Positions 24,631 through 35,055 of a DNA stretch of 64,000 nt are shown here, in pieces; the stretch's first letter is position 1; every line of letters begins with the position of its first letter. The notes under the pieces were generated by a model. It made no database searches. It was not told the origin of the DNA and was given only the letters and a program-made list of their open reading frames with translations. Source of the stretch: Flavobacterium praedii. Its GTDB lineage: Bacteria; Bacteroidota; Bacteroidia; Flavobacteriales; Flavobacteriaceae. The translations under genes and the position numbers were made by a program. Where the stretch lies: contig NZ_CP113948.1 of assembly GCF_026810365.1 (NCBI RefSeq), positions 1,823,001 through 1,887,000 on the forward strand. Reading direction: 5' to 3'.

Positions 24631-25200
24631 AGTCGTTCCTTTTTAGATTTGGTTAGTTTGGGGATCTTCTAAAAAAGTAATTTTTTACTATAGGCTATGG
24701 TTGGTTAATTAAGATAATTTTTATTCAAATTTAACAAATAATTATTAATAGTAGCAAGAAAAAAGTTGACAAATATCATTTTAATTTTAATTTCCTTTAA
24801 ACATTAAACATAAGAACGGTTAATTTTTTAAACAAAAACTTACTTTTTAATTATTTGAAATAAAATTCACTCAAAATAAAATAACACTCTACAATCAATG
24901 TTTTAACTAGCTTAATAAAAACAACTTACAAAACCAATTAAAAAAGAATAATTTAATCTAAGTAACAACCAAATTTTGATCTCATTTTTTAATGAAACCA
25001 AAAAAACAAAACAGATTTCAAAGAGGAGCACAAATTAATTAGTCATAAAACTTAAAAATTTTTTAAATGTGAAATCTATAGCAACAACTCTTTTTAGTAC
25101 CAATTGAAATAATTTGTATTGAGAAAATTTATCTTTCCAATCATTTAATTTGCTTATTTTTCAAACATAAAATGAGCAATTCAATCTGAAATAAAACGGC
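24631..25200. other. 570-bp intergenic region, very AT-rich
   Basis: Separates the sigma-factor gene from the end of the sugar porter gene. I find no gene, repeat or convincing terminator in it, and no TANNTTTG box on the minus strand near the sigma-factor start. Confidence 0.4.
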
Positions 25201-26763
25201 TTAACTCATTAAAACAACCTCTAATTCTTCTAATGATTTACCTTTAGTTTCAGGCAGTAATTTCAAAATAAAGAAAAGTCCAAAAAAAGCGAAAAGTCCA
25301 AAAAGTAGAAAAGTCCAAGTAGTACCTAATTTTGACAATTCCCATGGAAAAAGAAGTTGAACTAGAAAACTGACAGCTGAATTGACAAAACCTACTAGCG
25401 AAATAGCAATACCCCGAATTCTATTTGGAAAAAGCTCTGAAAATAATACCCACATTACTGGCCCCAGCGATATGGCAAAAGAAGCAACAAAGCCTAAAAT
25501 GCAAAATAATATTAAGGTAGCATTCATTTCAATCGCTGCTGATATGATTTCTGATTCATACCTATTGGCAGCTTGAATTCCGATAGTTGATCGTACCGCT
25601 TTTTTAAATTCAGTATCCGTGTTAAAAGTTTTATCTTTTAAAATCAACAATTGATCTTTATTTATTTCAATGGGTAGCTTAGCCATAGCCGCAGTTGTAA
25701 GCGTATAATTTGCCGCATTAAAACTATAAGACAAAATAAACATACTTAAAGCTATACCACTAACACCTATAATTAGCAAAGGTTTTCTGCCTAGTTTATC
25801 TATTAATGACATGGCAACCAAAGTAAAAATAACATTTATAATTCCAACCAAGATAGCTTGTATAAACGAGGCATCTGTTCCTATCCCAGATTGTTCAAAT
25901 ATCATTGGAGCATAGAAAAACACACAATTGATCCCAACAATTTGTTGTAAAATTGCAATACCAATACCTATAGTCATAACCAATTTCATAGAAGGGTCAA
26001 ATAACTCTTTAATCGATATTTTTTCTTTTGGGATTGCATCCAATAAAATACTTTCTTGTATTTCGGCTACTAATTTATCTGCTTCCTTTTCATCCCCAAC
26101 ATTTTTCATAATATCCAGTGCCTCATTTAATCGGCCTTTCAAGATAAGCCATCTTGGACTTTGAGGAACCAAAAACAATAAGAAAAAATACAATACTGCA
26201 GGAATAAATTCGATACCCAACATCCATCTCCAATTGTATTCTCTAATTTTAAACGTTTCAACCCATGACGCATTTGAATTGCCTAAGTGAACTATAAGGT
26301 AATTTGTAAAAAAGGCTACAGAAAGTCCAATTACAATATTCAGTTGATTGAAAGAAACCAGCCTACCTCTCTTTTCTGCAGGAGCAATTTCGGCAATATA
26401 CATCGGGGCAATAATTAAAGAAATTCCGACTCCGATCCCAGCTAACATTCTTGCTAGAACCAATATAAAAAAACTCGGAGCAATGGCTGATAACAGTGCA
26501 GAACAGACATAGAGTATGGCAGAATATTTTAAAACTACAATCCTACCAAATTTGTCGCTAATTGGTCCGGCAACCATCATAGCAGCTGTAGCCGATAATG
26601 ATAAAGAGGCTACAGCCCATCCCAATTCAATTTTTGAAAGTTGAAATTCGGGTTCAATAAATTTTATTACTCCAGAAATAACAGAAGCATCAAATCCCAT
26701 TAAAAAACCACCCATAGCAACAACAAGAGCGATTAGAGTTACAGAACTTTTTTTTGTTTGCAT
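25201..26763 (-). CDS. sugar porter (MFS, SP family) with an extended periplasmic loop
   Basis: A 520-residue, 12-helix sugar:H+ symporter of the XylE/GLUT type. Signatures: GGFLMGFDASVISG (18-31), SDKFGR (69-74), RMLAGIGVG, PMYIAEIAPAEKRGRL (120-135), QQIVGINC, DKLGRKPLL (322-330), ELFPNRIRG and PETKGKSLEE near the end. Between helix 9 and helix 10, about 349-412, there is a long polar segment (INKDQLLILKDKTF, ANRYESEIISAA) that is short in XylE. It is the last gene of the beta-glucan locus and probably imports glucose or short gluco-oligosaccharides. Confidence 0.88.
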   Translation of the reverse strand: MQTKKSSVTLIALVVAMGGFLMGFDASVISGVIKFIEPEFQLSKIELGWAVASLSLSATAAMMVAGPISDKFGRIVVLKYSAILYVCSALLSAIAPSFFILVLARMLAGIGVGISLIIAPMYIAEIAPAEKRGRLVSFNQLNIVIGLSVAFFTNYLIVHLGNSNASWVETFKIREYNWRWMLGIEFIPAVLYFFLLFLVPQSPRWLILKGRLNEALDIMKNVGDEKEADKLVAEIQESILLDAIPKEKISIKELFDPSMKLVMTIGIGIAILQQIVGINCVFFYAPMIFEQSGIGTDASFIQAILVGIINVIFTLVAMSLIDKLGRKPLLIIGVSGIALSMFILSYSFNAANYTLTTAAMAKLPIEINKDQLLILKDKTFNTDTEFKKAVRSTIGIQAANRYESEIISAAIEMNATLILFCILGFVASFAISLGPVMWVLFSELFPNRIRGIAISLVGFVNSAVSFLVQLLFPWELSKLGTTWTFLLFGLFAFFGLFFILKLLPETKGKSLEELEVVLMS

Positions 26764-26815
26764 AGTAGTAATAATTTAATAAAACGGTCTTCTTTGCATT
26801 TATTTATTAGTGATA

Positions 26816-27001
26816 CCCCGTTGGGTGCAATTATTTTAATCACATAGATTTTCTAAGCTCAAAAAAGAGGTGTTTCACTTATTTGAAACACACATAATGC
26901 TCTATGAGAAAGAAATATATTTCTTTTTGATATTCTTTTTTAAAATAAAGTCTATGTTTCAATGTGTTTTATAAAAATTTTTATGAATTACACCCAACGA
27001 G
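26816..27001. mobile_element. MITE-like element, copy A
   Basis: Terminal repeats CCCGTTGGGTG and CACCCAACGAG bound a 186-bp AT-rich, self-complementary body. Flanks TTAGTGATA (26807-26815) and TTATTGACA (27002-27010) agree at 7 of 9 bases and may be a decayed target duplication. The body is nearly identical to copy B at 28581, on the other side of the MFS gene and in the same orientation. Confidence 0.75.
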
Positions 27002-27034
27002 TTATTGACAATATATTACTGAATAGTTTAAATC

Positions 27035-28462
27035 CTAGATTTCTCCTTTTCTAGTTGCTAATTCATTTTTAATATCTCTTGCTTTTTCTTCAGTTAAGTC
27101 ATAATTTCTCATTATCCACATAGCAATCAAAGTGCCTAAAATTGGAATACCTGAGTAAAAAAGTCTCAAACCAGTAATTGCGCCCTCAGTTTGGGTTGCC
27201 GCATCTGTATTGAATCCAACTAAAGACATAATAACTCCCGTTAATAATCCTGCGATAGCAAAACCAAACTTTACCATCCACCAGTAAATGGCTCCGAAGA
27301 TTCCTTCTCTTCGTTTGCCAGAGGTCAACTCATCCATATCGCAAACATCTGCAGTCATAGACATCATCAGTGTAAACAAACTTCCAATACCAAAGGAAAA
27401 GAAAGGCAATGCGAATAAAAACATGTAGGGTTTACCAGGAATAAAAAGAAACCAAAGTAAAATGTAACCCAAAACAGAAATTCCTTGACAAATTAAGAAA
27501 GCATTCTTTTTTCCTGTTTTTCTAGACATCCATGCTACTATTGGTATTACTAAAAATGTTGTTGACAAAGCTCCAACACAGCCAAAAAGGGTAGGCCAAA
27601 TACCTGCAGCCTCCGTACTTCCATTAAAAAGATAATACACTACAATAAAAAACGAAAAGGCAGCTACTGTATTAAAAGCGTTAAAAATCAAAAAAGTAGC
27701 AATACATAATTTTCTAAAGGGCTTACTTATAAAGGCTTCTTTGAAACTAATAAATATTTCTTTAAGACTGCCCCCAATAGTTTTGAATGTTAGTGGTGCA
27801 AAACTCTCTTCATTTTTGGTTGATTTACTTGTAATAAAAATAGCTGGAATCATAGCCAATATCATACACGAAACCCCTACCCAAACGGCTAAAGTTCTAG
27901 TGGCTGTATCTGCATTAGGGAACCATTTTGGATCATACATAACCACCCAAAACCAAGGTGCAATTACCCATGCCCACTGTCCAATCCATTGTGAAATGGC
28001 CATAATATTGGTACGCTCATGAAAATCATCACTCATTTCATAACCCATAGCAACATAAGGAACACTAAAAATCGACAGTCCCAAATAAAAAACAAACGAC
28101 CACAACAGGAAGAAGATAAAATTATAATCCAATCCATTTTCTCTATACAATTGCCACATTACAACAAAAGAAACGCCCATAATAATAGCTCCAATAAAAA
28201 CATAATGACGTCTTCTACCCCATTTAGAGCGAGTATTGTCTGAAATAAAACCCATTATTGGATCTATAAAAGCATCGAATATTCTAGGCAAGAAAAACAA
28301 AATTCCCCACATCCAAGCTGGAAAACCTAAATCCTGCACTAATACAACCATGAAAATACCTAGAGCCGCAGGAAACATTTGATTCGCTAACATGCCTAAA
28401 CCAAAGGCGATTTTTTGCCCCATAGGAACCATTTTTTTGGGATTTATATTAACACTTTCCAT
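27035..28462 (-). CDS. MFS transporter, GPH (glycoside-pentoside-hexuronide) family
   Basis: A 475-residue, 12-helix cation symporter of the melibiose-permease type. Family marks are KIAFGLGMLANQMFPAALG near the N-terminus, FDAFIDPIMGFISDNTRSKWGRRRHYVFIG (about 62-92), YVAMGYEMSDDFHERTNI and the C-terminal TADVCDMDELTSGKRREGIFGAIYWWMVKFG. It likely brings gluco-oligosaccharides from the periplasm to the cytoplasm for the GH149-like phosphorylase. Flanked on both sides by MITE-like copies in direct orientation. Confidence 0.88.
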   Translation of the reverse strand: MESVNINPKKMVPMGQKIAFGLGMLANQMFPAALGIFMVVLVQDLGFPAWMWGILFFLPRIFDAFIDPIMGFISDNTRSKWGRRRHYVFIGAIIMGVSFVVMWQLYRENGLDYNFIFFLLWSFVFYLGLSIFSVPYVAMGYEMSDDFHERTNIMAISQWIGQWAWVIAPWFWVVMYDPKWFPNADTATRTLAVWVGVSCMILAMIPAIFITSKSTKNEESFAPLTFKTIGGSLKEIFISFKEAFISKPFRKLCIATFLIFNAFNTVAAFSFFIVVYYLFNGSTEAAGIWPTLFGCVGALSTTFLVIPIVAWMSRKTGKKNAFLICQGISVLGYILLWFLFIPGKPYMFLFALPFFSFGIGSLFTLMMSMTADVCDMDELTSGKRREGIFGAIYWWMVKFGFAIAGLLTGVIMSLVGFNTDAATQTEGAITGLRLFYSGIPILGTLIAMWIMRNYDLTEEKARDIKNELATRKGEI

Positions 28463-28580
28463 AGTAAGAGATTTTGGGTTATTTGATTTTGAGTATTTAA
28501 AATTTATTTATTTTTTGAACTTGTAAATTTATTTTATAGCTATTTTTAATGTTTTCATTCTACAATTAATATAACTTGTA

Positions 28581-28773
28581 ACCCGTTGGGTGCAATTATT
28601 TTAAACACTTAGAAACATAGATTTTCTAAGCTCAAAAAAGAGGCGTTTCACTTATTTTAAACACATATAGTGCTCTATGTGAAAGAAATATATTTCTTTT
28701 TGATATTCTTTTTTAAAATAAAGTCTATGTTTCTAAGTGTTTTATAAAAATTTTATGAATTACACCCAACGAG
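28581..28773. mobile_element. MITE-like element, copy B
   Basis: A 193-bp element with 11-bp terminal repeats (ACCCGTTGGGTG at left, CACCCAACGAG at right). Inside, AAACACTTAGAAACATAG at the left is exactly complementary to CTATGTTTCTAAGTGTTT at the right, so the whole element can fold into a long hairpin. It fills most of the 335-bp gap between the GH17-like and MFS genes. No target duplication is visible. Confidence 0.8.
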
Positions 28774-28797
28774 TTAATTTTTATGCTTTTTTATAAA

Positions 28798-30072
28798 TTA
28801 AAATTTATCGGTATTGGTTATTTTTTTCAATACTGTAGAAGGCGTTTTAACATCCAACCACAAGGATTCTTCTTTACCATTGTATGTTTTAGTAATGGGT
28901 TTTCCATCACGGGTTAAGCCATTAAAAATGCCTTTGTCAACCATTTCCCAAAGCGCAAATTTTGCCTGACCTTGAAGATTGATTAATCCAAAATGATTTT
29001 CTGAACCCAATGTATTTTTATCTTTCCACTGCTCATCAAAAGCTTCGAAATAAAAAAGAGACATTTTCTCTTTATTCGTCCATTCTCTCATGAGTTTGTA
29101 ATACATTGCCGATTTGTATTCGTCTGTTGCTCTAGAACCTGAATCTCCATAAAACTCATTAGATACCGTAGCCCAGCCTGTTTCACCAATGTGAATGGGC
29201 TTATTTACACCTAATGATTTCATGTAATTCAAAACCCCATTGTATTGAGCAATACTATAATCTCTTGCTCGAATCATAGCTGCATTAATTTTTTCACGTT
29301 CAGACAACTGTGCTTCGACATCTAAAACTCCCCAAAATTGAGGGTTGTAATGCGTGTCATGCATAGGATAGGAATGCATTGAAATATAATCAACTGCTTT
29401 TATAAGTTGATTCAAATCTTCAACATGGTATTCATTGCTTCCGCCACCCCAAGAGGCAAAATTATCGGAACTTGTTATCCAAACCTCTTTGCCTAATTTT
29501 TGCTGTTTCTTCAAATCTTGCAAATAATTGACCCATTTCAATATAATGCTTGGTTCGACATAATAAGCCCATGCCCATTTTACCATTGCTTCATTTCCAA
29601 CAGAAATAATCTTAACAATATCTGGGTATTCATTTGCTAGTTTTACAGCTTCGGCAATTTCTATTGGGTTGCGTTCACTGTCTTCATTTCGGATAAGTGG
29701 ATTTGATGTCCAAGAATTTTTGCAATCAATCCAAGCTCCTAACATTACATACATTTCAAATTTTGGATTCTCTTTCTTTACAATTCTAATCGCTTTCAAC
29801 AAGTTAGAGATTTCAGTATGATGCACATTATAAGTTCGAAGCACTTTGATATTCATAGCCGAAAGGATTTTTAAATCATCGGTTATTTGCGAAACGGTAG
29901 GCTCAATATCCCTGGTATTGTCCCGATAGCCACCATAGCACATGGCTTGATAATTAGGATTCCCCAGTATTTTCTCGGCCGTCATTTCAGTAGGAACAGC
30001 ATTCATACTTTTGCAATTGCTAAACAAAATAGCCAATAAAAAAAGGACCAATATGGCTTTGATTTTTTTCAT
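28798..30072 (-). CDS. GH17-like beta-1,3-glucanase lipoprotein
   Basis: A 424-residue lipoprotein: signal with lipobox LFSNC (Cys20), then a single TIM-barrel domain. KVLRTYNVHHTEISNLL, IISVGNEAMVKWAW (acid/base Glu in GNEA), YISMHSYPMHDTHYNPQFW and IHIGETGWATVS (nucleophile Glu in GETGW) are the GH17 landmarks. GH17 enzymes of marine Bacteroidota cut beta-1,3-glucan (laminarin) chains to oligosaccharides. It starts 1 bp after the stop of the phosphorylase gene, so the two are cotranscribed. It may face the periplasm or the surface. Confidence 0.85.
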   Translation of the reverse strand: MKKIKAILVLFLLAILFSNCKSMNAVPTEMTAEKILGNPNYQAMCYGGYRDNTRDIEPTVSQITDDLKILSAMNIKVLRTYNVHHTEISNLLKAIRIVKKENPKFEMYVMLGAWIDCKNSWTSNPLIRNEDSERNPIEIAEAVKLANEYPDIVKIISVGNEAMVKWAWAYYVEPSIILKWVNYLQDLKKQQKLGKEVWITSSDNFASWGGGSNEYHVEDLNQLIKAVDYISMHSYPMHDTHYNPQFWGVLDVEAQLSEREKINAAMIRARDYSIAQYNGVLNYMKSLGVNKPIHIGETGWATVSNEFYGDSGSRATDEYKSAMYYKLMREWTNKEKMSLFYFEAFDEQWKDKNTLGSENHFGLINLQGQAKFALWEMVDKGIFNGLTRDGKPITKTYNGKEESLWLDVKTPSTVLKKITNTDKF

Positions 30073-30073
30073 T

Positions 30074-33000
30074 TTACAAATTGTTAAGACAAACTGTTAC
30101 TTGAATGATTTCGCCTGTACGATTGAATATTTTTTGACTATTTTCATGACTTAAAGTCAAAGTAGAAGCAGTTTCGGTTTTACCATCTTTGAATTTAATT
30201 TCAACTTGATTCGCATTTCCTTTTTTATAAACAATTGGCACTTGACAAACGGTAAACGCTAGACTTCCTTTATCTAAAGTTATTGAATAAGGTTTGTTAC
30301 CAAAATCTATAAAACTCACGATTTCCTCTTGTTGCAAAAATTGATTTTCATTGAGTAAAGTAGGTTCAAATGAAAGTTGACCATTTTTTATTTTTACACC
30401 CAATTCGCCTTTTCGAGTAAGAACATCTTCTTTAACTTGTCCTGTCATTCCAGGTTGTTGCGCACCTCTATGCGAAGGAGTATGCGAGTAAGGATCCGTT
30501 GGGAAAGCACCATATACTTCAGGAGATTTATGCACACCAATACCGTCTCCAATTGCAGCATAATGTTTGGACAATGCTAGAATTACGTTATCATCAGCAT
30601 GATCAGTATGCGCTTTTTCAACTACTTCTTGTACTGCCAAATGCAGTTTGGAAACCATGTGCCAGTAAATAGAACCTAAGCCCTCATAACCAAAGAATGT
30701 CCCAGATCTACCCGTAAAAGCTTTGTGATTGAATACATCTTCAAATATTTGAAGAATTTCATCTGCTTCATTTTTGGCCATAACTTTAAATTCTTCGTTA
30801 TTTTCAAGTTGAACCAAAGCCTCTTTTAGGTCATTTGCATTGTGGAAATTTCCATTAAAATGATAATCTCCTTTTACATCTCTATTGATAATTGCATTGT
30901 TTGAAGTTGCAATTAATGTTGTTAATAAAGTAGATTTTTCTACACTTTCTTTAGGAATGCAATTTTTTTCTAAGAATTTTGGTAATTCTTTGTTTGGATA
31001 CAAAATATAACTGTTTTGATCTGGACGATACAAAGCACTGTTTCTTAAAGCATCTATTATTTCTAATGAGGCTCTTGCATCTAAATATCCTGAACTCAAT
31101 ACAGCAACTTGTCCTTCCAGCATTTCACTCAGGTTCGAAACTACTACTCCATCATTTTCAATAGACATTAAGTTATAAGCGTGATACAATTTATCTGGCC
31201 TTTGATTGGCCTGAATCGAATGATCTATGTACGCTAAACTCACTTTAGAAAATTGTTTTAAACCTTCAATTGACAACGTTCTTTTTTTGTCTGAAAATCC
31301 ATTTTTATAAATATTCAATCTATATTCTGAAGCGGCTAAGCCTAATTGATCTAGGATTTTTTTGCGTTTTTTATCGTCTATTTTACCCGAAAGCACACTC
31401 TCATTTGCTAACAAACACTCTCGAATACTTTGATAAAAACTAACCATTTCGGTTGAAATATTTACATATTCTAGTTCAGATTTTTCTAGAATATTTTCGA
31501 ATGTTTTCAAGAACCTACGCAAGTAACATAGTGTAACCATTGAAACTCCATTTCCTACCAAAGCATTATTAGCATCATTCCACTCTGGTCTTTGGGTATT
31601 CATCCAAATTCCGCCTTCTGGGATAAAATTTGACATTTTGGCCAAAACAGTTGCTAATATTTTTTCGATAAAATTTACATGATAAATTTCATTGTTGGCA
31701 TTAACGATCAGTGCACCATCTGCACCAATTTTTGCCCTTTGTTCATTTATTTTTTTCTCCCAAACGTGATTGTATTCTATGGTATCTTTTGGATTTTTCA
31801 AGATATCTTGATACGCTTTTATCGTGTAAGGAACGGCTGCATATACAAAACATTCTTCATCAAAATAAGAATTTAATTTTCCTGGATAGAACTTTTCGAT
31901 AAACTCTAAAAACTTCAATAAATAAATAATTTGGTGATCCCCCCAATAGCCAATATACGACCAAGGATTATCGGGTTCAATTGCTTCCCAATCAAAACCG
32001 CCTTTGGTAACTCTATAAGGGTTATAACCATCAAAAGTTGAAGCATTCAGGAATTTAGAAATCATTCCTTCAATAAAATTGGGATAAGCGTAAGCTAAAG
32101 CTTCCCAGTTTTGAAAAATATCTCTCCAGTTTCCTTCGTAATCCAAAATTTTAGAATCGTCTACTTCACTACGAGTATTGATCGAAAATTTATTCCAAGG
32201 ACGGCTTGGATCTCCGTGTCTGCGGCTAAATTTTAAAGGTAAATATTCCGTACAAAGTCTTATCAAATCTTCATCTTCTTGATTTTGAATCAATTGAAGA
32301 AGTTCAATAGAAGAAAACTCATTATTTAAATTATTTAAAAACACCTTATTTTTATCAAACACCTCAGCATTTGCTTTGGCTATATAGTGTGTAAAATCCT
32401 TTTTCCCTATTTGATAATTTTCGTCAAAAATACCTCCACGCATTATATTGAAAAGAGAATTAGCAAAATGGCGTGTATCTATTAATTTATCTGCCGTAAA
32501 TTGCAAACCATCAGCCCCTGCATTCAAAGCGATCAGGTTATGTTTACCTAATTCAACATCATCAATAAGTTGTTGTTCAAGCGTTTTATCATGTTTAATT
32601 GACTCACAAAGTTGAATCACTTGAGATTGGTTTTGATTTACATTGGCAATAATTTTCCAATCTTTAGAAGTGTTTTGAGGCAAATGCAACTCATTCGAAA
32701 TAAAATAAGCTCCTTTTTCGCCTTTTACATCTGTTTCTCCAGTTATTTTTTGCAACTTTCTAAAAGCAGGAAGTTGTTTTGAAGACAATAAATGAGTTGG
32801 ATTGTTCATTCCCAATGACCAAACAATATTAGCTTTTAGTGCTTCACTTGGCTCAGCTCTATCAACAATAATGGCGCTCAGAGCAAAAATCCCTAAACCA
32901 CTTTCGGCATTTAATTCGCTTCTTTTATAGGCATCAACTAGATTACTGGTACTATTTTGTAAATCACTGCCTACTCCATGCGGTAGTATATTTTGAATAC

Positions 33001-33475
33001 CGTCTAATACTCGAATAGTATAATCAATAGAAGAGTTGTTTATAATCTCCGATTTCTTTACAAATCCAAAAAGGTTACTAGAACTCCATTGGTATCTAAA
33101 AGTCAGTTGCAAATCGTTATGAATCTCTTCGAAAATGACTTTGTTCCCATAGAAGTTTTTGTATAAATTTCGGGTAAGATTGTAGTTTTCATTAAAGCGT
33201 TCTGTAAAGGGTTCCCACATCCAAACTTTACCTTCGTGAAGAACCTGAAAAATAGTTTTACTTCCAGTAATATCGGCAAATTCGGTTATTTTATCATCTG
33301 TATAATAGGGAAAAAGAGCAAATTCTGCGTTTTTCCTACCTGCTGTAAGTCCACCATTACTTGAAATAAACAACCAATGATTGGAATCACTCACGATGCT
33401 CATAAAAAAAGGTCTTATTGTATCGTGGTTTTCGATTTTATAATATTTCTCTCCTTCTAATTCGACTATCTTCAT
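30074..33475 (-). CDS. beta-glucan phosphorylase, GH149/GH94-like
   Basis: A 1133-residue protein without signal peptide, so cytoplasmic. SNGGLTAGRKNAEFALFPYY (39-58) and the C-terminal SHTPSHRGAQQPGMTGQVKE resemble the start and end of cellobiose-phosphorylase-like (GH94/GH149) enzymes, in which phosphate attacks the beta-glucosidic bond to release glucose 1-phosphate. Length of about 1100 and placement beside GH16, GH17 and MFS genes favour GH149, the beta-1,3-glucan phosphorylase family, over GH94. TGRSGTFFGYEGLGSIYWHM is another conserved block. Family choice is from memory of motifs and size, so moderate. It would save ATP when imported laminari-oligosaccharides are used. Confidence 0.7.
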   Translation of the reverse strand: MKIVELEGEKYYKIENHDTIRPFFMSIVSDSNHWLFISSNGGLTAGRKNAEFALFPYYTDDKITEFADITGSKTIFQVLHEGKVWMWEPFTERFNENYNLTRNLYKNFYGNKVIFEEIHNDLQLTFRYQWSSSNLFGFVKKSEIINNSSIDYTIRVLDGIQNILPHGVGSDLQNSTSNLVDAYKRSELNAESGLGIFALSAIIVDRAEPSEALKANIVWSLGMNNPTHLLSSKQLPAFRKLQKITGETDVKGEKGAYFISNELHLPQNTSKDWKIIANVNQNQSQVIQLCESIKHDKTLEQQLIDDVELGKHNLIALNAGADGLQFTADKLIDTRHFANSLFNIMRGGIFDENYQIGKKDFTHYIAKANAEVFDKNKVFLNNLNNEFSSIELLQLIQNQEDEDLIRLCTEYLPLKFSRRHGDPSRPWNKFSINTRSEVDDSKILDYEGNWRDIFQNWEALAYAYPNFIEGMISKFLNASTFDGYNPYRVTKGGFDWEAIEPDNPWSYIGYWGDHQIIYLLKFLEFIEKFYPGKLNSYFDEECFVYAAVPYTIKAYQDILKNPKDTIEYNHVWEKKINEQRAKIGADGALIVNANNEIYHVNFIEKILATVLAKMSNFIPEGGIWMNTQRPEWNDANNALVGNGVSMVTLCYLRRFLKTFENILEKSELEYVNISTEMVSFYQSIRECLLANESVLSGKIDDKKRKKILDQLGLAASEYRLNIYKNGFSDKKRTLSIEGLKQFSKVSLAYIDHSIQANQRPDKLYHAYNLMSIENDGVVVSNLSEMLEGQVAVLSSGYLDARASLEIIDALRNSALYRPDQNSYILYPNKELPKFLEKNCIPKESVEKSTLLTTLIATSNNAIINRDVKGDYHFNGNFHNANDLKEALVQLENNEEFKVMAKNEADEILQIFEDVFNHKAFTGRSGTFFGYEGLGSIYWHMVSKLHLAVQEVVEKAHTDHADDNVILALSKHYAAIGDGIGVHKSPEVYGAFPTDPYSHTPSHRGAQQPGMTGQVKEDVLTRKGELGVKIKNGQLSFEPTLLNENQFLQQEEIVSFIDFGNKPYSITLDKGSLAFTVCQVPIVYKKGNANQVEIKFKDGKTETASTLTLSHENSQKIFNRTGEIIQVTVCLNNL

Positions 33476-33519
33476 GTTTTTATGCTTTTATATATTTTTA
33501 TTTCGTGTTTTATAATTAC

Positions 33520-34788
33520 TTATTCTGCCTTTTTTGAAGTTTCAATTATTTTAATTTTCTTAAAACTATTTTGAAGCTTCTTTAATGAATTGCTGTTGCT
33601 ATATGGATTAAGTTGATGTACTTTTTTTAATAAATAATAAGCTGATCTTGGTTTTAATTGATACATTCCGTTTTCAGTTGTTGGCCCTTTGGCACAAATA
33701 CCGAACCATTCTTCATTCATATTATTTTTGCCTTTTTCAAAATCAAAAACATAACCACCATTACCCCAAGAAGCGCTTGAATCATGAATGTCTAGATTTG
33801 TGGTTTGTCCCATTTTCCACCAACCATCGCTAAATTGAAAAGTAAAACCACCAATACAATTTCCGCTTTTGCCAATACCCGCAGCATTTTCATAAATTTC
33901 TTGCCAGTTTCCTTTTAGAATAGTTGCCTGTGCCTTTTGATCTTCTTTATTGGTTATGGCATTAAAAGCATCCGAACCAAATTCAGTAAACAAAATAGGT
34001 TTTCCATATTCTTTTTTCACCCTTTCGAATACATCACCAAAAGAGATTCCGCGATACACATTGATTCCAAAAACATCTACATCTGGGCAATCTTTTGCTA
34101 TTAGATCCAGAAAAAGAAGATCACCATTACAAATTGCAATTGGATGCGAATTATCAATAGTTTTGATGACAACGGCAGCCTCATTAAACAATTGGTACAA
34201 CGCTTGAGCACGGGCAGTAGATTTTCGGTCTTGCACTGGAATATTCTCTGTTTCGGCACCTTCCCAAAACAAACCGTAATTGTTTTCATTACCCAATAAA
34301 AACAATAGCAAGCCTTTGGTGTCTTTATAATCTGAGGCTAATTGTTTGACCTCATTCAAAAGTACTTCGTGAGTACTGGGGTTTGAATATTCGGTATTGG
34401 CAACCCAAGTTCCATTAATTGACAAACCATATCGGCCAAATGGATGATTGAGCATCGTATAAATGCCATAGTTCTTATAAATGTATTCAATCCATTTTTT
34501 GGGAATACCAGTGTAAACTCGAATGGTATTTACCCCCATATTTTTTAATAATGGCATTTCATTGTCCAATGCCTTTCTGATTATTTCCTCTGGCTGTTCC
34601 CAAAGGATATAAGTATAATTTTTGCCAATGGGGAAATAATCCCAATTCATTCCATTGACAATAAAATCTTGTCCGTTAACCTTAAGTTTAAATCCTAATT
34701 TACTTTGATTTATCGTAACCTTATCTGCTTGAGAATAAATAGTGGTTGTACAATTCCAAAGGAGCAGTAAAAAAATAATTTTTCGCAT
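33520..34788 (-). CDS. exported clan GH-A glycosidase, GH2/GH5-like TIM barrel
   Basis: A 422-residue protein with a signal peptide (about 1-20). NGMNWDYFPIG and MGVNTIRVYTGIP open a (beta/alpha)8 barrel; the acid/base is Glu in LLGNENNYG and the nucleophile Glu in LFTEFGSDAFN, the usual clan GH-A pattern (strand 4 and strand 7). It resembles the TIM-barrel part of GH2 or GH158-type beta-1,3-glucanases rather than a full GH2. It leads the run into the phosphorylase gene (44-bp gap). Likely a periplasmic or surface glucanase or glucosidase of the locus. Confidence 0.75.
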   Translation of the reverse strand: MRKIIFLLLLWNCTTTIYSQADKVTINQSKLGFKLKVNGQDFIVNGMNWDYFPIGKNYTYILWEQPEEIIRKALDNEMPLLKNMGVNTIRVYTGIPKKWIEYIYKNYGIYTMLNHPFGRYGLSINGTWVANTEYSNPSTHEVLLNEVKQLASDYKDTKGLLLFLLGNENNYGLFWEGAETENIPVQDRKSTARAQALYQLFNEAAVVIKTIDNSHPIAICNGDLLFLDLIAKDCPDVDVFGINVYRGISFGDVFERVKKEYGKPILFTEFGSDAFNAITNKEDQKAQATILKGNWQEIYENAAGIGKSGNCIGGFTFQFSDGWWKMGQTTNLDIHDSSASWGNGGYVFDFEKGKNNMNEEWFGICAKGPTTENGMYQLKPRSAYYLLKKVHQLNPYSNSNSLKKLQNSFKKIKIIETSKKAE

Positions 34789-35055
34789 AATTATAGCTTA
34801 ATTTGAACGTTTTTTAAAAATGAAAATCAGAATCTAAAAAACATTAAAATTGGTTTAATTGAGTGTTTAGAAAAAAATACTAGTTTAGAATTTTATGGTT
34901 TTATACAATCATAATTCATTCTTGAAAATTAGAATTGAGTTCCGATAATTTCGTATAATGGATTATAAATTGAGATTAACTTTATAAATACAATCAATGT
35001 ACAAGTAAGTTAGCCTGAGCCAACCTACTTGCAATTGATGCATTTCATTAATTAT

